Assembly (NCBI RefSeq): GCF_002153425.1
Contig: NZ_KZ119600.1
Location: 2,717,920-2,781,919 of the forward strand
From: Litchfieldia alkalitelluris
GTDB lineage: Bacteria; Bacillota; Bacilli; Bacillales; Salisediminibacteriaceae
Length of the DNA stretch: 64,000 bases
Direction: 5' to 3'
A program made the position numbers and the translations under genes. Below, piece by piece: positions 24,852 through 34,851 of the stretch; position 1 is the first letter of the stretch, and every line of letters begins with the position of its first letter. The notes under the pieces were generated by a model that saw only the letters and a program-made list of their open reading frames with translations, was not told the origin of the DNA and ran no database searches.

Positions 24852-26075
24852 TTAATCAGCTTCTTCCTCAGTTAAAAACATCTCATGGAGGGCGTTAACA
24901 GCTTCTATCATATCTTCATTCCTTACTAAAACCCAGATGGTAGTATGGGAATCTGCCGATTGTAATATTTGAATGTTTTTACTTGATAAAGCCTCAACTA
25001 TCCTAGCTGTTACACCAGGAACACCAGTCATTCCCGCACCTACAGCTGATACTTTAGCACAATGCTTAAGGATTTGAGGCTCTAAATCCATATCTTTCAG
25101 AATTGCCTCTGCCTTATCTGCCACATCATCGCTAACGGTATATGCCACCCCAAGGGGATGAATATTTATGAAATCAACGGATATACCTTCATTAGCCATT
25201 GCTTTAAATACTTTCGACTGCAGGTCATATTCTCCATCTTTCGCTGTAACCTTGATTTGTGTAACATTTTGCACATGAGCAATACCTGTTACTTGGCGTT
25301 CAATTACATCTCTTCCAACAGCACTCGTAGTGCTAGATGTAATTAATGTACCTGTTGAGTTAGAGTATGTGGATCGAATCCTAATAGGTACCTTTGCCTG
25401 CATGGCCACTTCAACTGCTCGAGGGTGGATGACCTTCGCTCCTTGATAAGCCATATTGCAAATTTCATTATATGTTACAACAGATAGAGGTTTTGCCTTA
25501 TCTACAATTCTTGGATCAGCCGTCATGACACCAGCAACATCAGTAAATATGTCCACCACATCTGCACTTAAGGCAGCACCTAACGCTGTAGCAGAGGTAT
25601 CACTTCCTCCTCTTCCAAGAGTAGCTGTTGTTCCCTTCGGAGTTTCCCCCTGAAAACCAGTTACAACTATTACATCATGTTCATTTAACAAGTTTTTTAA
25701 CCCATTAACTTTCATTTCCGTAATTTTTGCATTGGAATAATCTTCGTTTGTTCTAAAACCTGCTTGTGCACCTGTAATAGCTAAAGAATTTATTCCCTTC
25801 TGTTGAAGGAGATTAGAAAATACAACAGAGGATATTGTTTCTCCACAAGAAGCTAATAAATCAAGCTCTCGCTTCGAAATATTGCTGTTTACTCCACCGA
25901 CAAGGTTTAGCAATGTGTCCGTTGCATATGGGTCACCAACCCTTCCCATGGCCGACACAACAACAACTACCTTATATCCTTCCTTTAATGCTTGTGCAAC
26001 ATGGTTTGCTGCTAAATCCCTCACTTCGTCATTTTTAAGAGAGGTTCCTCCGAACTTTTGAACAATTATATTCAT
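24852..26075 (-). CDS. dapG: Aspartokinase I (diaminopimelate-sensitive type)
   Basis: Phosphorylates aspartate, the first step towards lysine, DAP and dipicolinate. 407 residues, one continuous chain with catalytic N-terminus (VQKFGGTSLK, GRGGSDTSATALGAAL, FTDVAGVMTADPRI) and two C-terminal ACT domains. By location between asd and dapA it is the dapG type, which in B. subtilis is inhibited by meso-DAP. I see no lysine riboswitch upstream. Confidence 0.95.
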   Translation of the reverse strand: MNIIVQKFGGTSLKNDEVRDLAANHVAQALKEGYKVVVVVSAMGRVGDPYATDTLLNLVGGVNSNISKRELDLLASCGETISSVVFSNLLQQKGINSLAITGAQAGFRTNEDYSNAKITEMKVNGLKNLLNEHDVIVVTGFQGETPKGTTATLGRGGSDTSATALGAALSADVVDIFTDVAGVMTADPRIVDKAKPLSVVTYNEICNMAYQGAKVIHPRAVEVAMQAKVPIRIRSTYSNSTGTLITSSTTSAVGRDVIERQVTGIAHVQNVTQIKVTAKDGEYDLQSKVFKAMANEGISVDFINIHPLGVAYTVSDDVADKAEAILKDMDLEPQILKHCAKVSAVGAGMTGVPGVTARIVEALSSKNIQILQSADSHTTIWVLVRNEDMIEAVNALHEMFLTEEEAD

Positions 26076-26121
26076 CTATTTCACCTCATACCCATCTTAA
26101 TATGTGTTTAAGGTATTAAAA

Positions 26122-27171
26122 TTACTTGCCTAACAGTCCTAGTTTTTCTAATGAAAAAGCAATTTGCACTGAGTTTAAAGCAGCTCCCTTTAATAGGTTA
26201 TCTGCTACTACCCACATGTGGAATCCTTTTGTATTATCTAAATCATGACGAATTCTTCCAACGAAAACATCATCTTTACCTGCAGCATCAGTTGCTAGAG
26301 GATATAGCTGTTCTTTTGGATCGTCTTGTAAAGTTATACCTTGTGATTCTTGCAGTAGATTTTTGATTTCCTCTACGGAAACTCCATCTTGCTCTACTTC
26401 GATATATACGGATTCGGAATGACCTGTTTCAACTGGTAATCGAACACAAGTAGCTGCCACTTGAAGAGAATCATCGTGCATAATTTTCTTCGTTTCATTA
26501 ATCATTTTCATTTCTTCAAATGTATAACCGTTCTCTTGGAATAGATCAATTTGTGGTACTGCATTATATGCTATTTGATAATGCTTTTTATCTCCACCAA
26601 CCGGTAGGATCTCTGGATTGATCTCTTCATTATTTAAAATTTGGCGTGATTGGTTGTACATTTCATCAACAGCTTCAGCTCCTGCACCTGAAACGGCTTG
26701 ATAAGTACTAACCATTACTCTTTTTAAGCCAAATGCTTTTCTAATTGGCTCTAATGCTACCACCATTTGTATAGTAGAACAGTTAGGGTTAGCAATAATA
26801 CCTTGATGTTCTTTTAAGTCTTGTTCATTTACTTCCGGTACTACAAGGGGAATATTCTCATCCATACGGAATGCACTAGTATTATCAACTACGATTGCCC
26901 CACGTTTTACCGCTTCTGGTGCTAGTGCCTTAGATACTGATCCTCCTGCACTAAATAAAGCTAATTCAATGTTTTCAAAGGAGTCTGGAGTTGCCTCTTG
27001 TACTGTTAATTCTTCCCCTTTAAATAATACTTTTTTACCTGCTGACCGTTTTGATGATAATGGTAATAAAGATGCAACTGGAAATTCCAATCGTTCTAAT
27101 GTTTTAAGCATTTGCTGTCCAACTGCTCCAGTAGCTCCAACAACTGCAACTCGATATCCTAATTTACTCAT
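26122..27171 (-). CDS. asd: Aspartate-semialdehyde dehydrogenase
   Basis: Reduces aspartyl phosphate to the semialdehyde with NADPH. 349 residues from ATG 27171 (MSKLGYRVAVVGATGAVGQQ); the frame is open 22 codons further upstream, but AGGGAG fits the inner ATG. Catalytic Cys in NPNCSTIQM, substrate-binding GHSESVYIE. It is 46 bp upstream of dapG and separated from dpaB by a terminator. Confidence 0.96.
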   Translation of the reverse strand: MSKLGYRVAVVGATGAVGQQMLKTLERLEFPVASLLPLSSKRSAGKKVLFKGEELTVQEATPDSFENIELALFSAGGSVSKALAPEAVKRGAIVVDNTSAFRMDENIPLVVPEVNEQDLKEHQGIIANPNCSTIQMVVALEPIRKAFGLKRVMVSTYQAVSGAGAEAVDEMYNQSRQILNNEEINPEILPVGGDKKHYQIAYNAVPQIDLFQENGYTFEEMKMINETKKIMHDDSLQVAATCVRLPVETGHSESVYIEVEQDGVSVEEIKNLLQESQGITLQDDPKEQLYPLATDAAGKDDVFVGRIRHDLDNTKGFHMWVVADNLLKGAALNSVQIAFSLEKLGLLGK

Positions 27172-27260
27172 AACTAAAAATTCTCCCTTCCCTTTGTGTG
27201 CTGCTTCCTCGTCCCCTACTTCTATTGAAAAGATCATAGAAAGTCTTTCAATACCTTCAG

Positions 27261-27297
27261 AAAAACATAACGTAGTTAAGGAGGACCTTAACTACGA
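27261..27297 (-). terminator. Intrinsic terminator between dpaB and asd
   Basis: Perfect stem CGTAGTTAAGG/CCTTAACTACG (27272-27297) followed by TTATGTTTTTC on the minus strand. It would separate the mother-cell dpaAB message from asd-dapG-dapA, possibly with readthrough. Confidence 0.75.
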
Positions 27298-27363
27298 GAA
27301 GCAAACATAGCAAGATTAATTCTTACCTCTAATCTATTTTAACAACAGTTGGGGAATTTTTCA

Positions 27364-27957
27364 CTATTCTTTGTATCTTTCAATTAAAACTGGTTGAATT
27401 TGTTGATGATTTAACGCTGCTTCCACTGTTTGAGGAAGCTTTGTCATATCAGCTACAAGAGAATTAGGTTTCTTATAAGGGTGATCTTGCCCGAACGGAA
27501 CAAAATATATATTTTTTGTTGACATTAACTTCATAATATTAACACCATTCAATCCTAACGCATCATTTGTTGAAATACCTAATACAACTGGCTTACCAGT
27601 TCTTAACGTAGCTTTAGCACCCATTAAAACAGGAGAATCAGTTAATGCATTCGCAAATTTACTTGTTGACCCACCTGTTAACGGGGCTATTACCATACAA
27701 TCTAGAGGAGTCTGCGGTCCAAATGGTTCTGCTTTTGGAATTGTGTTGACTATCGGCTCATCTGTGATGGCTTGGATTTTTTCCAACCAATCTGCTGCTT
27801 TACCAAATTTAGAATCTGTTGACTGTACTGTATAACTGACAAATGGTGTAACTCTTGCGCCAGCATCCACTAATTCCTGCATCACAGGTAATACCTCATC
27901 ATACGTACAATGTGAACCTGTTAAACCAAAACCAATGTGCTTCCCCTTTAGTGACAT
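27364..27957 (-). CDS. dpaB: Dipicolinate synthase subunit B
   Basis: Flavoprotein subunit of dipicolinate synthase (SpoVFB), which makes the spore-core DPA in the mother cell. 197 residues. FMN-binding features GFGLTGSHCTYDE at the start and VIAPLTGGSTSKFANALTDSPV in the middle. It overlaps the dpaA stop by one base. Confidence 0.95.
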   Translation of the reverse strand: MSLKGKHIGFGLTGSHCTYDEVLPVMQELVDAGARVTPFVSYTVQSTDSKFGKAADWLEKIQAITDEPIVNTIPKAEPFGPQTPLDCMVIAPLTGGSTSKFANALTDSPVLMGAKATLRTGKPVVLGISTNDALGLNGVNIMKLMSTKNIYFVPFGQDHPYKKPNSLVADMTKLPQTVEAALNHQQIQPVLIERYKE

Positions 27958-28859
27958 TACTCATTTCCTCCTTTTTGTGTTTCCAGTTGCTCCCATAGTA
28001 AATTAGTTAAAACACCAGCTATTATTTTTCCTGCCGTTTTTGGTGCAACAATACCTGGTAATCCTGGAGCTAGTAATGCTTTGATACCTCGTTTTTCTGC
28101 ATATCTAAAATCCGTTCCCCCTGGCTTGGATGCTAAATCAACAATCAAACAATTTGGTAGCATTTTTGATAATACATCTACGTTCAGTATCTTCGCAGGG
28201 ATTGTATTAATAATTACATCAGCATGCTTAACATTATTAGGTAGCTCGTTTACAGAATAGGACGTAAACCCACATTCGAAAGCCCTAGCCCTAAGTTCAG
28301 GTTCATCTGCAACGACCTCAACATTTGCTCCAAGGTTTTTAAATGTCTTGGCAACTGTTATCCCTACCCTTCCAAAACCAGATACAATTACATTGGCACC
28401 ATGAATTGTGATATCTGTATTTTGAATGACCATCATAACGGTCCCTTCTGCTGTAGGTACTGAATTGTAGATGGCCACATCATCACGCTGGAGTAGTTCT
28501 ACAAGCTCACAATCATTGTCATCTACAAGACTTTTTAATTTTTCATTGGAAATCCCTGAGTACACCATCGTTCCTTTTGGTGTATCGCCTAGCCAATCTT
28601 CAGGTAACACAATCTTTTCCCCAGAAAAAATCGATTCAATTTCCCCTTCTTCATTCATACCACTTACTGGTAATACAATTGCGTCTAACGTTCCAGGATC
28701 TACGGAGTGGAAATTTTGTTTACTCGCCCCTGCAAATCCGTCATCTAATTGCTCAAATCCAATTAAGGATACTTTTCCATCAAGCTCTGAAATTTTCCTA
28801 ATAACCTCTAGTTGTCTTGCGTCTCCACCAATTACAGCAATATGCATATCTGTTAGCAA
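27957..28859 (-). CDS. dpaA: Dipicolinate synthase subunit A
   Basis: Dehydrogenase subunit (SpoVFA). 300 residues. I place the start at TTG 28859 (MLTDMHIAVIGGDARQLE), nine bases after GGGGAGG. This aligns with the B. subtilis start MLTGLKIAVIGG; the frame is open nine codons further. NAD-binding fold VSGFGRVGITVAKTFKNLGANV and the conserved end ALLAPGLPGIVAPKTAG. A sigma-K-like promoter lies upstream. Confidence 0.95.
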   Translation of the reverse strand: MLTDMHIAVIGGDARQLEVIRKISELDGKVSLIGFEQLDDGFAGASKQNFHSVDPGTLDAIVLPVSGMNEEGEIESIFSGEKIVLPEDWLGDTPKGTMVYSGISNEKLKSLVDDNDCELVELLQRDDVAIYNSVPTAEGTVMMVIQNTDITIHGANVIVSGFGRVGITVAKTFKNLGANVEVVADEPELRARAFECGFTSYSVNELPNNVKHADVIINTIPAKILNVDVLSKMLPNCLIVDLASKPGGTDFRYAEKRGIKALLAPGLPGIVAPKTAGKIIAGVLTNLLWEQLETQKGGNE

Positions 28860-28945
28860 AACTTTATTCCTCCCCTTTCTTACCACTCATTTTTTATTTG
28901 AAGGGGACCAATGCCTGCGTTTTTGTGAAACTCACTAACTCATGA

Positions 28946-28974
28946 CATATTATGTGGGTGCCCCTCATGGTGTG
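28946..28974 (-). promoter_or_regulatory. Candidate sigma-K promoter of dpaAB
   Basis: Minus strand: CACA (28974-28971) and, 17 bp beyond its AC, CATAATATG (28954-28946), compared with the sigma-K consensus AC … CATANNNTA. The mother-cell timing expected for dpaAB supports it. The rest of the 275-bp gap 28860-29134 holds the ymxH terminator and nothing else I recognise. Confidence 0.4.
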
Positions 28975-29088
28975 AAACGTGGACATAAATTTCTTGAATT
29001 ACATGTAAAAAATGCAGTTTAGCAAGGGAAGTAAAGCCCCTGTGTAAGCTTCCACTCATGTATATTATTTTTGAAACAGATAAAAACA

Positions 29089-29117
29089 GAAAAAGAGCTA
29101 GGGAATACCCCTAGCTC
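29089..29117 (-). terminator. Intrinsic terminator of ymxH
   Basis: Perfect stem GAGCTAGGG/CCCTAGCTC with a GTATT-type loop (29095-29117), then TTTTTCTG on the minus strand. Confidence 0.92.
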
Positions 29118-29134
29118 GTACGTGTATGGATTTA

Positions 29135-29365
29135 TTACACCTCAATAATAATCATATCTGTTCCAATTTTTTTTATCTGATTCCAATACACCGTCACTTC
29201 TTTATCCCTTTTTCCCATCCCAAACCACTTTAAGGTCGGGATAACAAAAGCCTCGATTTGACCATCCTTTTCATCAATAATCAAATCTGTTTGGCCAAGA
29301 ACTCCTAAGCGCTCGCCTTTTTCATAATCAATAATTTCTTTATTGCTAATTTCGCTTAAACGCAT
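29135..29365 (-). CDS. ymxH: YlmC/YmxH-family PRC-barrel sporulation protein
   Basis: 76 residues from ATG 29365 (MRLSEISNKEIIDYEKGERLG), five bases after GGAGGGG; the open frame begins 16 codons further up without a ribosome-binding site. PRC-barrel-like small protein. Homologues are expressed during sporulation. It sits between mlpA and dpaA as in B. subtilis. Confidence 0.9.
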   Translation of the reverse strand: MRLSEISNKEIIDYEKGERLGVLGQTDLIIDEKDGQIEAFVIPTLKWFGMGKRDKEVTVYWNQIKKIGTDMIIIEV

Positions 29366-29387
29366 GCAATCCCCTCCCATCACTATA

Positions 29388-29395
29388 ATCGTATG
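29388..29395 (-). promoter_or_regulatory. Possible sigma-E -10 element upstream of ymxH
   Basis: The minus strand reads CATACGAT, near the sigma-E -10 CATACANT. The matching -35 is poor. It lies only 22 bp from the ymxH start, so the leader would be very short. Confidence 0.3.
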
Positions 29396-29508
29396 AAAGG
29401 AAGAAAAAAACATGTCTAATATATATTTTTATATGTTACGTGAAAATAGGTTTTATTGGAACAAACTACGGTTTACTAACTTTCGGTAGGATTCTCGAGA
29501 TTTGTTTT

Positions 29509-30753
29509 TCATGATGTGACGCCTTTAGGTAGCTCTCCGTTTGGACTGATCAATGTTAGGGAAAAGTCTTTGGAAAAAATTTGTTCTGTCGTCTCTTGAA
29601 TATGTTTAGAGCCAACACCATCAATAGCTTCGACTATTTCATCTAATGTACGATGTTTCCCTAAAAGTAGCTCATTTTTCCCATTACGACTCATTCTACT
29701 ATTTGTGCTTTCAAGCCCTAGCATTAAACTACCCTTTAGCTGTTCTTTACCATTTGTCAATTCTTTCTCAGATAATCCATCTGATTGGATTTGTTTAACT
29801 GTATTCATTAATACATCAAACAGCTCATCTAAATGCTTCTGTGCTGTTCCTGCATAAATGGTGAGCATACCAGTATCATGAAAGGATGAATGATAGGAGA
29901 ATACTGAATAGGCTAAGCCACGCTTTTCCCTTACTTCCTGGAACAATCTACTACTCATACTTCCTCCTAGTGCATTATTAAGTAAAACTAAACTGTAAAT
30001 CTGTTCATCATGCAGTGGAAAGCCTTCATAGCCAATACATAAATGTGCCTGTTCAATATCCTTCTTACGTGCAATCCTGTCGGAATTAAATGTCGGTTTC
30101 TCAAAAGTAGTATTTTCCTTCGACCCTTTTTTCATCTGAGAAAATGAGTTTTCAACGTACTTCACAAATGACTCATCTACATTTCCACAAATTGAAATAA
30201 CAACATTCCCTGCGTGGTAATTCTTATCCATGTATTTAAATAAAGATTCAGAAGAAAAATTCGAAAGTGTATCTTCCGTACCTAAAATAGGATAGCCTAA
30301 CGGGTGATCTCCATAGCTTGCTCTACTTAGTAAGTCATGGACTATATCATCTGGGGTATCTTCATACATCTTAATCTCTTCTAAGACAACCCCTTTTTCT
30401 TTATTCAATTCATCCTTGTCGAAAGTAGAATGGAAATACATATCAGATAATACATCAACTGCATGCTCTGCATGGCTATCTAATACCTTAGCATAGTAGC
30501 AAGTATACTCTTTAGATGTGAAGGCATTGACGTGACCTCCAATCGAATCAAAGGATTCTGCAATTTGTTGGGCAGACCTCGATTTTGTTCCTTTAAAAAA
30601 CATATGTTCTAAAAAATGTGATACTCCATTCTCTTGTTTCGTTTCAAACCTAGAGCCTGTTCCAATCCAGATACCAATTGCAACAGACCTTACAGTATGG
30701 TTTGGCTCATATACAATTCTTAATCCATTGTCACCTACAAAGCGTTTTATCAC
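29509..30753 (-). CDS. mlpA: M16-family processing protease MlpA/YmxG
   Basis: 414 residues from GTG 30753, six bases after AGGAGG; the frame is open six codons upstream. The zinc site HFLEH is at residues 46-50, followed by the downstream EEIKMYEDTPDD glutamates. The C-terminal M16 domain contains FQEVREKRGLAYSV. Cytoplasmic, usually dimeric. In B. subtilis it influences extracellular protease gene expression. 26 bp downstream of ylxY. Confidence 0.95.
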   Translation of the reverse strand: MIKRFVGDNGLRIVYEPNHTVRSVAIGIWIGTGSRFETKQENGVSHFLEHMFFKGTKSRSAQQIAESFDSIGGHVNAFTSKEYTCYYAKVLDSHAEHAVDVLSDMYFHSTFDKDELNKEKGVVLEEIKMYEDTPDDIVHDLLSRASYGDHPLGYPILGTEDTLSNFSSESLFKYMDKNYHAGNVVISICGNVDESFVKYVENSFSQMKKGSKENTTFEKPTFNSDRIARKKDIEQAHLCIGYEGFPLHDEQIYSLVLLNNALGGSMSSRLFQEVREKRGLAYSVFSYHSSFHDTGMLTIYAGTAQKHLDELFDVLMNTVKQIQSDGLSEKELTNGKEQLKGSLMLGLESTNSRMSRNGKNELLLGKHRTLDEIVEAIDGVGSKHIQETTEQIFSKDFSLTLISPNGELPKGVTS

Positions 30754-30779
30754 TGTGATCCTCCTAAACATAACAAAAA

Positions 30780-31757
30780 CTATTGTTGTCTGATGGTTGT
30801 AATTCTCGTTTCACTTAAAACCTCACTTACCGTACCAAGCATATACCCTTTGTCTTTAATACCTTCTATCATTGATTCTAATCCATGTAAAGTAGATTCA
30901 GTAGGATGCATCAAAATTAAAGAGCCTGGCTCTGTTTTTTGTACAACACGGCTAGCCATTTGTTGTGGCTCAGGTTTTTTCCAATCAATTGTATCCACAG
31001 TCCATAACACTGTGTATAAATCATGTTCTCTTGCTACCTCAAGCACTTCCTGACGATAGCTCCCACTAGGTGGTGCGAACCATTGAGGAGTTCTGTCTAT
31101 TGTAGCTTGTATAATTTCATTAGTTTTAATGATTTCATCCAAGATTCTACCTCTGGACAATGTTTTCATATCTGGGTGAGAATATGCATGGTTACCAACC
31201 TCATGCCCTTCTTCTACGATCATTTTAGCAAGTTTTGGATTATTTTTCACCCATGAACCATCTAGAAAGAAGGTGGCCTTTACTTGATGCCGCTTCATGA
31301 CTTTTAGTATATCTGGGAGGTATTCATTACCCCATGCTACATTCACCATCATCGAGACCATTGGTTTATCTGGATGTCCCCTATAGATAGGTGCTGGATC
31401 TAAATCCTCTAAAGTAACTTTAGGAGAGATTTGATTAAATACTAGACCGTCCTCCTGAAATTCCCCTAGTTGCTGCATGTTATTATATGAGGCTTCTACG
31501 TCAACCTCTATACCATTGTATCCAGGAATGGCTTTCCACACCTTATCAATTACAGCGTCTTGTGCCTTAATTTCGTACTCATCTTTTTTTTCATCAATTT
31601 CTAAATATAATGGATCCTTCTGATTCATTACTGTTATCGCATCTTCTCTTAATTCATTAATATATCCACTTGTAATTGGATTTTGAACACTAGATAAAGA
31701 TATGATTAAAATGATTAGAAAAGTCATAGATTGTAATACAAATTTCCTTATCATCAC
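30780..31757 (-). CDS. ylxY: Polysaccharide deacetylase-like protein YlxY
   Basis: 325 residues with an N-terminal membrane/signal segment (about 5-22, FVLQSMTFLIILIISL) and a NodB-homology domain over the second half (VKATFFLDGSWVKNNP, EVGNHAYSHPDM, WFAPPSGSYR, VLWTVDTIDW). Metal-binding His pair HAYSH is present. Motif 1, normally TFDDG, reads MVNVAWGNE here, without the catalytic Asp pair, so activity on peptidoglycan is uncertain. Position between pnp and mlpA matches B. subtilis YlxY. Exported. Confidence 0.9.
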   Translation of the reverse strand: MMIRKFVLQSMTFLIILIISLSSVQNPITSGYINELREDAITVMNQKDPLYLEIDEKKDEYEIKAQDAVIDKVWKAIPGYNGIEVDVEASYNNMQQLGEFQEDGLVFNQISPKVTLEDLDPAPIYRGHPDKPMVSMMVNVAWGNEYLPDILKVMKRHQVKATFFLDGSWVKNNPKLAKMIVEEGHEVGNHAYSHPDMKTLSRGRILDEIIKTNEIIQATIDRTPQWFAPPSGSYRQEVLEVAREHDLYTVLWTVDTIDWKKPEPQQMASRVVQKTEPGSLILMHPTESTLHGLESMIEGIKDKGYMLGTVSEVLSETRITTIRQQ

Positions 31758-31827
31758 TATCCCCCCTCATCTATAAAATTATGCATGAGGTGGACAAGGT
31801 AGAACGTAAGTAATCAATTGGATGAAC

Positions 31828-31856
31828 TTATAAAAGACTGGGGAGCCCCAGTCTTT
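31828..31856 (-). terminator. Intrinsic terminator of pnp
   Basis: Perfect stem AAAGACTGGGG/CCCCAGTCTTT with a two-base loop (31833-31856), then TTATAAG on the minus strand. Confidence 0.85.
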
Positions 31857-31874
31857 TCGTTTTTTATTATGTGT

Positions 31875-33968
31875 TTATTTATTTTCTTCTGGTAATAAGG
31901 CTTTCCTTGACAGGTTAACACGGCCTTGGTTATCAATTTCAGTTACTTTTACCATAATTTCATCACCAATGGAGACAACATCCTCCACTTTATTTACTCG
32001 TTCTTTTGCTAACTGTGATATGTGAACTAAACCATCTTTACCTTTGAACAACTCTACGAAAGCACCGAACTTTTCAATTCGTTTTACTTTACCTAAGTAA
32101 GTTTGTCCAACTTCCACTTCGCGGATAATATCTTCAATAATTTGCTTTGCTTTTAAGTTCATTTCATTATCTGCAGAAGCAATGTAGACAAGACCATCTT
32201 GCTCAATATCAATTTTTACCCCAGTATCTTCAATGATTTGATTAATCATTTTACCGCTTGGCCCAATAACGTCACGGATCTTATCGGGATTAATTTTCAT
32301 CGTAAGAATTTTTGGTGCATACTGACTCAATTCATTACGGGATTCAGGAATAGCTGAAAGCATGCTTTCTAGAATCTTCATTCGACCATCTTTCGCTTGA
32401 TCCAATGCTTGCTCTAATACTTCCTGACTAATACCTGAAATCTTAATATCCATTTGTAGTGCAGTAACACCTTTAGCAGTACCAGCTACTTTAAAGTCCA
32501 TATCTCCTAAGGCATCTTCCATACCTTGAATATCTGTTAACACTGTTACATCATCTTCATGCTTCACAAGTCCCATAGCGATACCTGCTACTGGCGCTTT
32601 TATTGGAACACCTGCTGCCATCATTGCTAGCGTACTTGCACAGATACTCGCTTGAGATGTAGAACCATTTGATTCTAATACCTCAGATACTAATCGAATG
32701 GTGTATGGGAATTCATCCTCTGAAGGAATAACTTGCTCTAAAGCACGCTCCCCTAATGCACCATGACCAATTTCTCTTCGGCCAGGTCCACGAATTGGCC
32801 CAGTTTCTCCAACACTGAAGGATGGAAAATTATAATGGTGCATAAATCGCTTAGACTCTTCAATTCCTAATCCATCTAAAATCTGCACATCACCTAGAGC
32901 ACCTAGAGTACAAATGCTTAGGGCTTGTGTTTGTCCCCTTGTAAACAACCCTGAACCATGTGTCCTTGGTAAAATATCCACTTCTGATGCTAAAGGACGA
33001 ATTTCTTCTGGCTTACGACCATCTGGACGAATTTTATCCTTAGTAATTAACACTCGAACAGTCTCTTTAAAGAGCTTGTCCAATACTTCTTTCGCTTCTG
33101 ACGATCTGTCTTCTTCTTCAGAAACATAACCTTCTATGATTCGATCAAAAACTTCTTTCACCGCAGCATCTCTAGCATGCTTTTCTTCCACTAAAGCAGC
33201 CGTTTTCAAGTCTTCCATTGCCTTTTCTCTAATTTCAGATTCTAGCTCACTATCGACAAGCTTTAACTGAACTTCCATTTTTTCCTTGCCAACCTTTGCT
33301 ACAATCTCTTCTTGGAAAGCAATAATTCGTTTAATCTCCTCGTGACCATACAAAATAGCTTCTAACATTGTTTCTTCTGGAACTTCTTCTGCACCAGCTT
33401 CTACCATATTAATTGCTTCTTTTGTACCGGCAACGACAAGATTAATATCACTTTGGTCTAATTGGCTAGGAGTTGGATTAATAATAAACTCTCCATTAAT
33501 TCTTCCTACTGTTACACCTGCAATTGGTCCATCAAATGGAATATCAGAAATGGATAATGCAAGGGATGAACCAAGCATTGCTGCCATCTCAGAGGTTGCA
33601 TCTTGATCATTACTCATCACGATACTGATAACTTGTACATCATTTCTGAAACCATCTGGAAAAAGTGGGCGTATTGGACGGTCAATTAAACGACTAGTCA
33701 ATACAGCATGGTCGCTTGGACGACCTTCACGTTTAATAAATCCGCCTGGTATTTTACCAGCTGCATATAATCTTTCCTCATAGTTTACTGTTAATGGGAA
33801 GAAAGGCAAATCCTTTGGTTCTTTAGAGGCCGTTGCTGTAGATAGTACAGCTGTGTCTCCATATCGGACCATAACAGCGCCATTTGCCTGTTTCGCTAAT
33901 TGACCTACTTCAAAGGTCAATGTACGGCCAGCCCATTCCATTGAAAACGATTGTTTTTCTTGTGTCAT
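31875..33968 (-). CDS. pnp: Polyribonucleotide nucleotidyltransferase (PNPase)
   Basis: Phosphorolytic 3'-5' exoribonuclease of the degradosome. 697 residues: two RNase PH domains (first from about 10, with [16 protein letters not shown]; second from about 310, with [14 protein letters not shown]), then KH ([17 protein letters not shown]) and S1 ([20 protein letters not shown]). It has an extended -10 promoter upstream and is separated from rpsO by a terminator and a 505-bp gap. Confidence 0.97.
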   Translation of the reverse strand: MTQEKQSFSMEWAGRTLTFEVGQLAKQANGAVMVRYGDTAVLSTATASKEPKDLPFFPLTVNYEERLYAAGKIPGGFIKREGRPSDHAVLTSRLIDRPIRPLFPDGFRNDVQVISIVMSNDQDATSEMAAMLGSSLALSISDIPFDGPIAGVTVGRINGEFIINPTPSQLDQSDINLVVAGTKEAINMVEAGAEEVPEETMLEAILYGHEEIKRIIAFQEEIVAKVGKEKMEVQLKLVDSELESEIREKAMEDLKTAALVEEKHARDAAVKEVFDRIIEGYVSEEEDRSSEAKEVLDKLFKETVRVLITKDKIRPDGRKPEEIRPLASEVDILPRTHGSGLFTRGQTQALSICTLGALGDVQILDGLGIEESKRFMHHYNFPSFSVGETGPIRGPGRREIGHGALGERALEQVIPSEDEFPYTIRLVSEVLESNGSTSQASICASTLAMMAAGVPIKAPVAGIAMGLVKHEDDVTVLTDIQGMEDALGDMDFKVAGTAKGVTALQMDIKISGISQEVLEQALDQAKDGRMKILESMLSAIPESRNELSQYAPKILTMKINPDKIRDVIGPSGKMINQIIEDTGVKIDIEQDGLVYIASADNEMNLKAKQIIEDIIREVEVGQTYLGKVKRIEKFGAFVELFKGKDGLVHISQLAKERVNKVEDVVSIGDEIMVKVTEIDNQGRVNLSRKALLPEENK

Positions 33969-34117
33969 CTTGCGTGTACCCCTCTCGTCCTTATAATCTT
34001 ATCCTATTATGATTATTGTTGGCTTATTTTTATGTACTAAACATGCTGTAGTTATAAAAATGAAAATTCCCTATTGGATAGAAAGGAAAGTTGTTCCATT
34101 TTACAACCCTAACTAAT

Positions 34118-34126
34118 ATCATATCA
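34118..34126 (-). promoter_or_regulatory. Extended -10 promoter upstream of pnp
   Basis: The minus strand reads TGATATGAT (34126-34118), an extended -10 (TGnTATGAT). The -35 is poor (TTTCCT at 17 bp). It gives pnp a leader of about 140 nt. Confidence 0.5.
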
Positions 34127-34326
34127 AAAAAACCTTTAATAGGAAATACAAACCATTAAAAATAGAACTGAGTATAAATTCTATTCATATATATAGTCAT
34201 TTATTTTAAATATGTTCCACTGCGGCTGGTTAGCCTCCTTTATGATATATAGAGGCCCACTGAGAAAGTTTATATAGTAATTAGTAACTAACTCAACAAC
34301 TGGATGCGAGTATTCAAATAATGGTG

Positions 34327-34368
34327 TAGCTGAGACCTACGCAAACTCGCTTACTACGGTCTCAGCAA
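34327..34368. other. Stem-loop upstream of pnp
   Basis: Arms TAGCTGAGACC and GGTCTCAGCAA pair over 10 of 11 positions around a 20-base loop. There is no T-tract on either strand, so it is not an intrinsic terminator. It lies upstream of the pnp promoter and could be an RNase-processed hairpin in rpsO-pnp readthrough RNA. Confidence 0.45.
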
Positions 34369-34440
34369 CTTTCCTTATTTAAGTTGCAAGAACATATATT
34401 ATGTAAATTTATTACTTAAATTAGCTTTGTTTTAACCATA

Positions 34441-34466
34441 TAAAAAAAGCGGGATGACTCCCGCTT
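34441..34466 (-). terminator. Intrinsic terminator of rpsO
   Basis: Stem AAGCGGGA/TCCCGCTT then TTTTT on the minus strand, eight nt after the rpsO stop. Confidence 0.92.
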
Positions 34467-34473
34467 TCCTTGA

Positions 34474-34743
34474 TTATCGACGTAGACCAAGTCTATCGAT
34501 TAACGTACGGTAACGAGTAACGTCTTTATTACGTAAATACGTAAGTAGGTTACGGCGTTGACCAACCATTTTTAAAAGACCACGACGTGAATGGTGATCC
34601 TTCTTATGTGTACGTAAATGATCGTTAAGTGTGTTAATTTGCTCAGTAAGGATAGCTACTTGTACCTCTGGAGAACCAGTATCATTCTCATGAGTTTTGA
34701 AATCTTGAATGATTTCATTTTTACGCTCTTGTGTTAATGCCAT
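34474..34743 (-). CDS. rpsO: 30S ribosomal protein S15
   Basis: 89 residues from ATG 34743 ([19 protein letters not shown]), with AAGGAGGTGG upstream; the ten extra upstream codons are leader. Binds the central domain of 16S rRNA. Full family length, [14 protein letters not shown] present. Confidence 0.97.
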   Translation of the reverse strand: MALTQERKNEIIQDFKTHENDTGSPEVQVAILTEQINTLNDHLRTHKKDHHSRRGLLKMVGQRRNLLTYLRNKDVTRYRTLIDRLGLRR

Positions 34744-34851
34744 CCGTTCCACCTCCTTCAAAGATATCCCCATATGCCGAGCGAACGTTGGTGAATCGTT
34801 ACGCCAAGCAACGGTTTAACATAGTAATCATACTAGGTTTCAAGAACAATT

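Larger units (their letters stand above)
33969..34473 (-). other. rpsO-pnp intergenic region
   Basis: 505 bp without a gene. It holds the rpsO terminator, a stem-loop (34327-34368), a weaker CCTC/GAGG hairpin near 34235-34255, and the pnp promoter. I see no small ORF with a ribosome-binding site. Confidence 0.5.

Noticed and set aside
26076-26121. Lysine riboswitch before dapG, and FMN riboswitch before ribF
   Set aside because: The gaps are far too short and show none of the conserved segments.
28471-28938. Plus-strand 155-codon frame antisense to dpaA
   Set aside because: Ser/Pro-rich shadow of dpaA; no ribosome-binding site.
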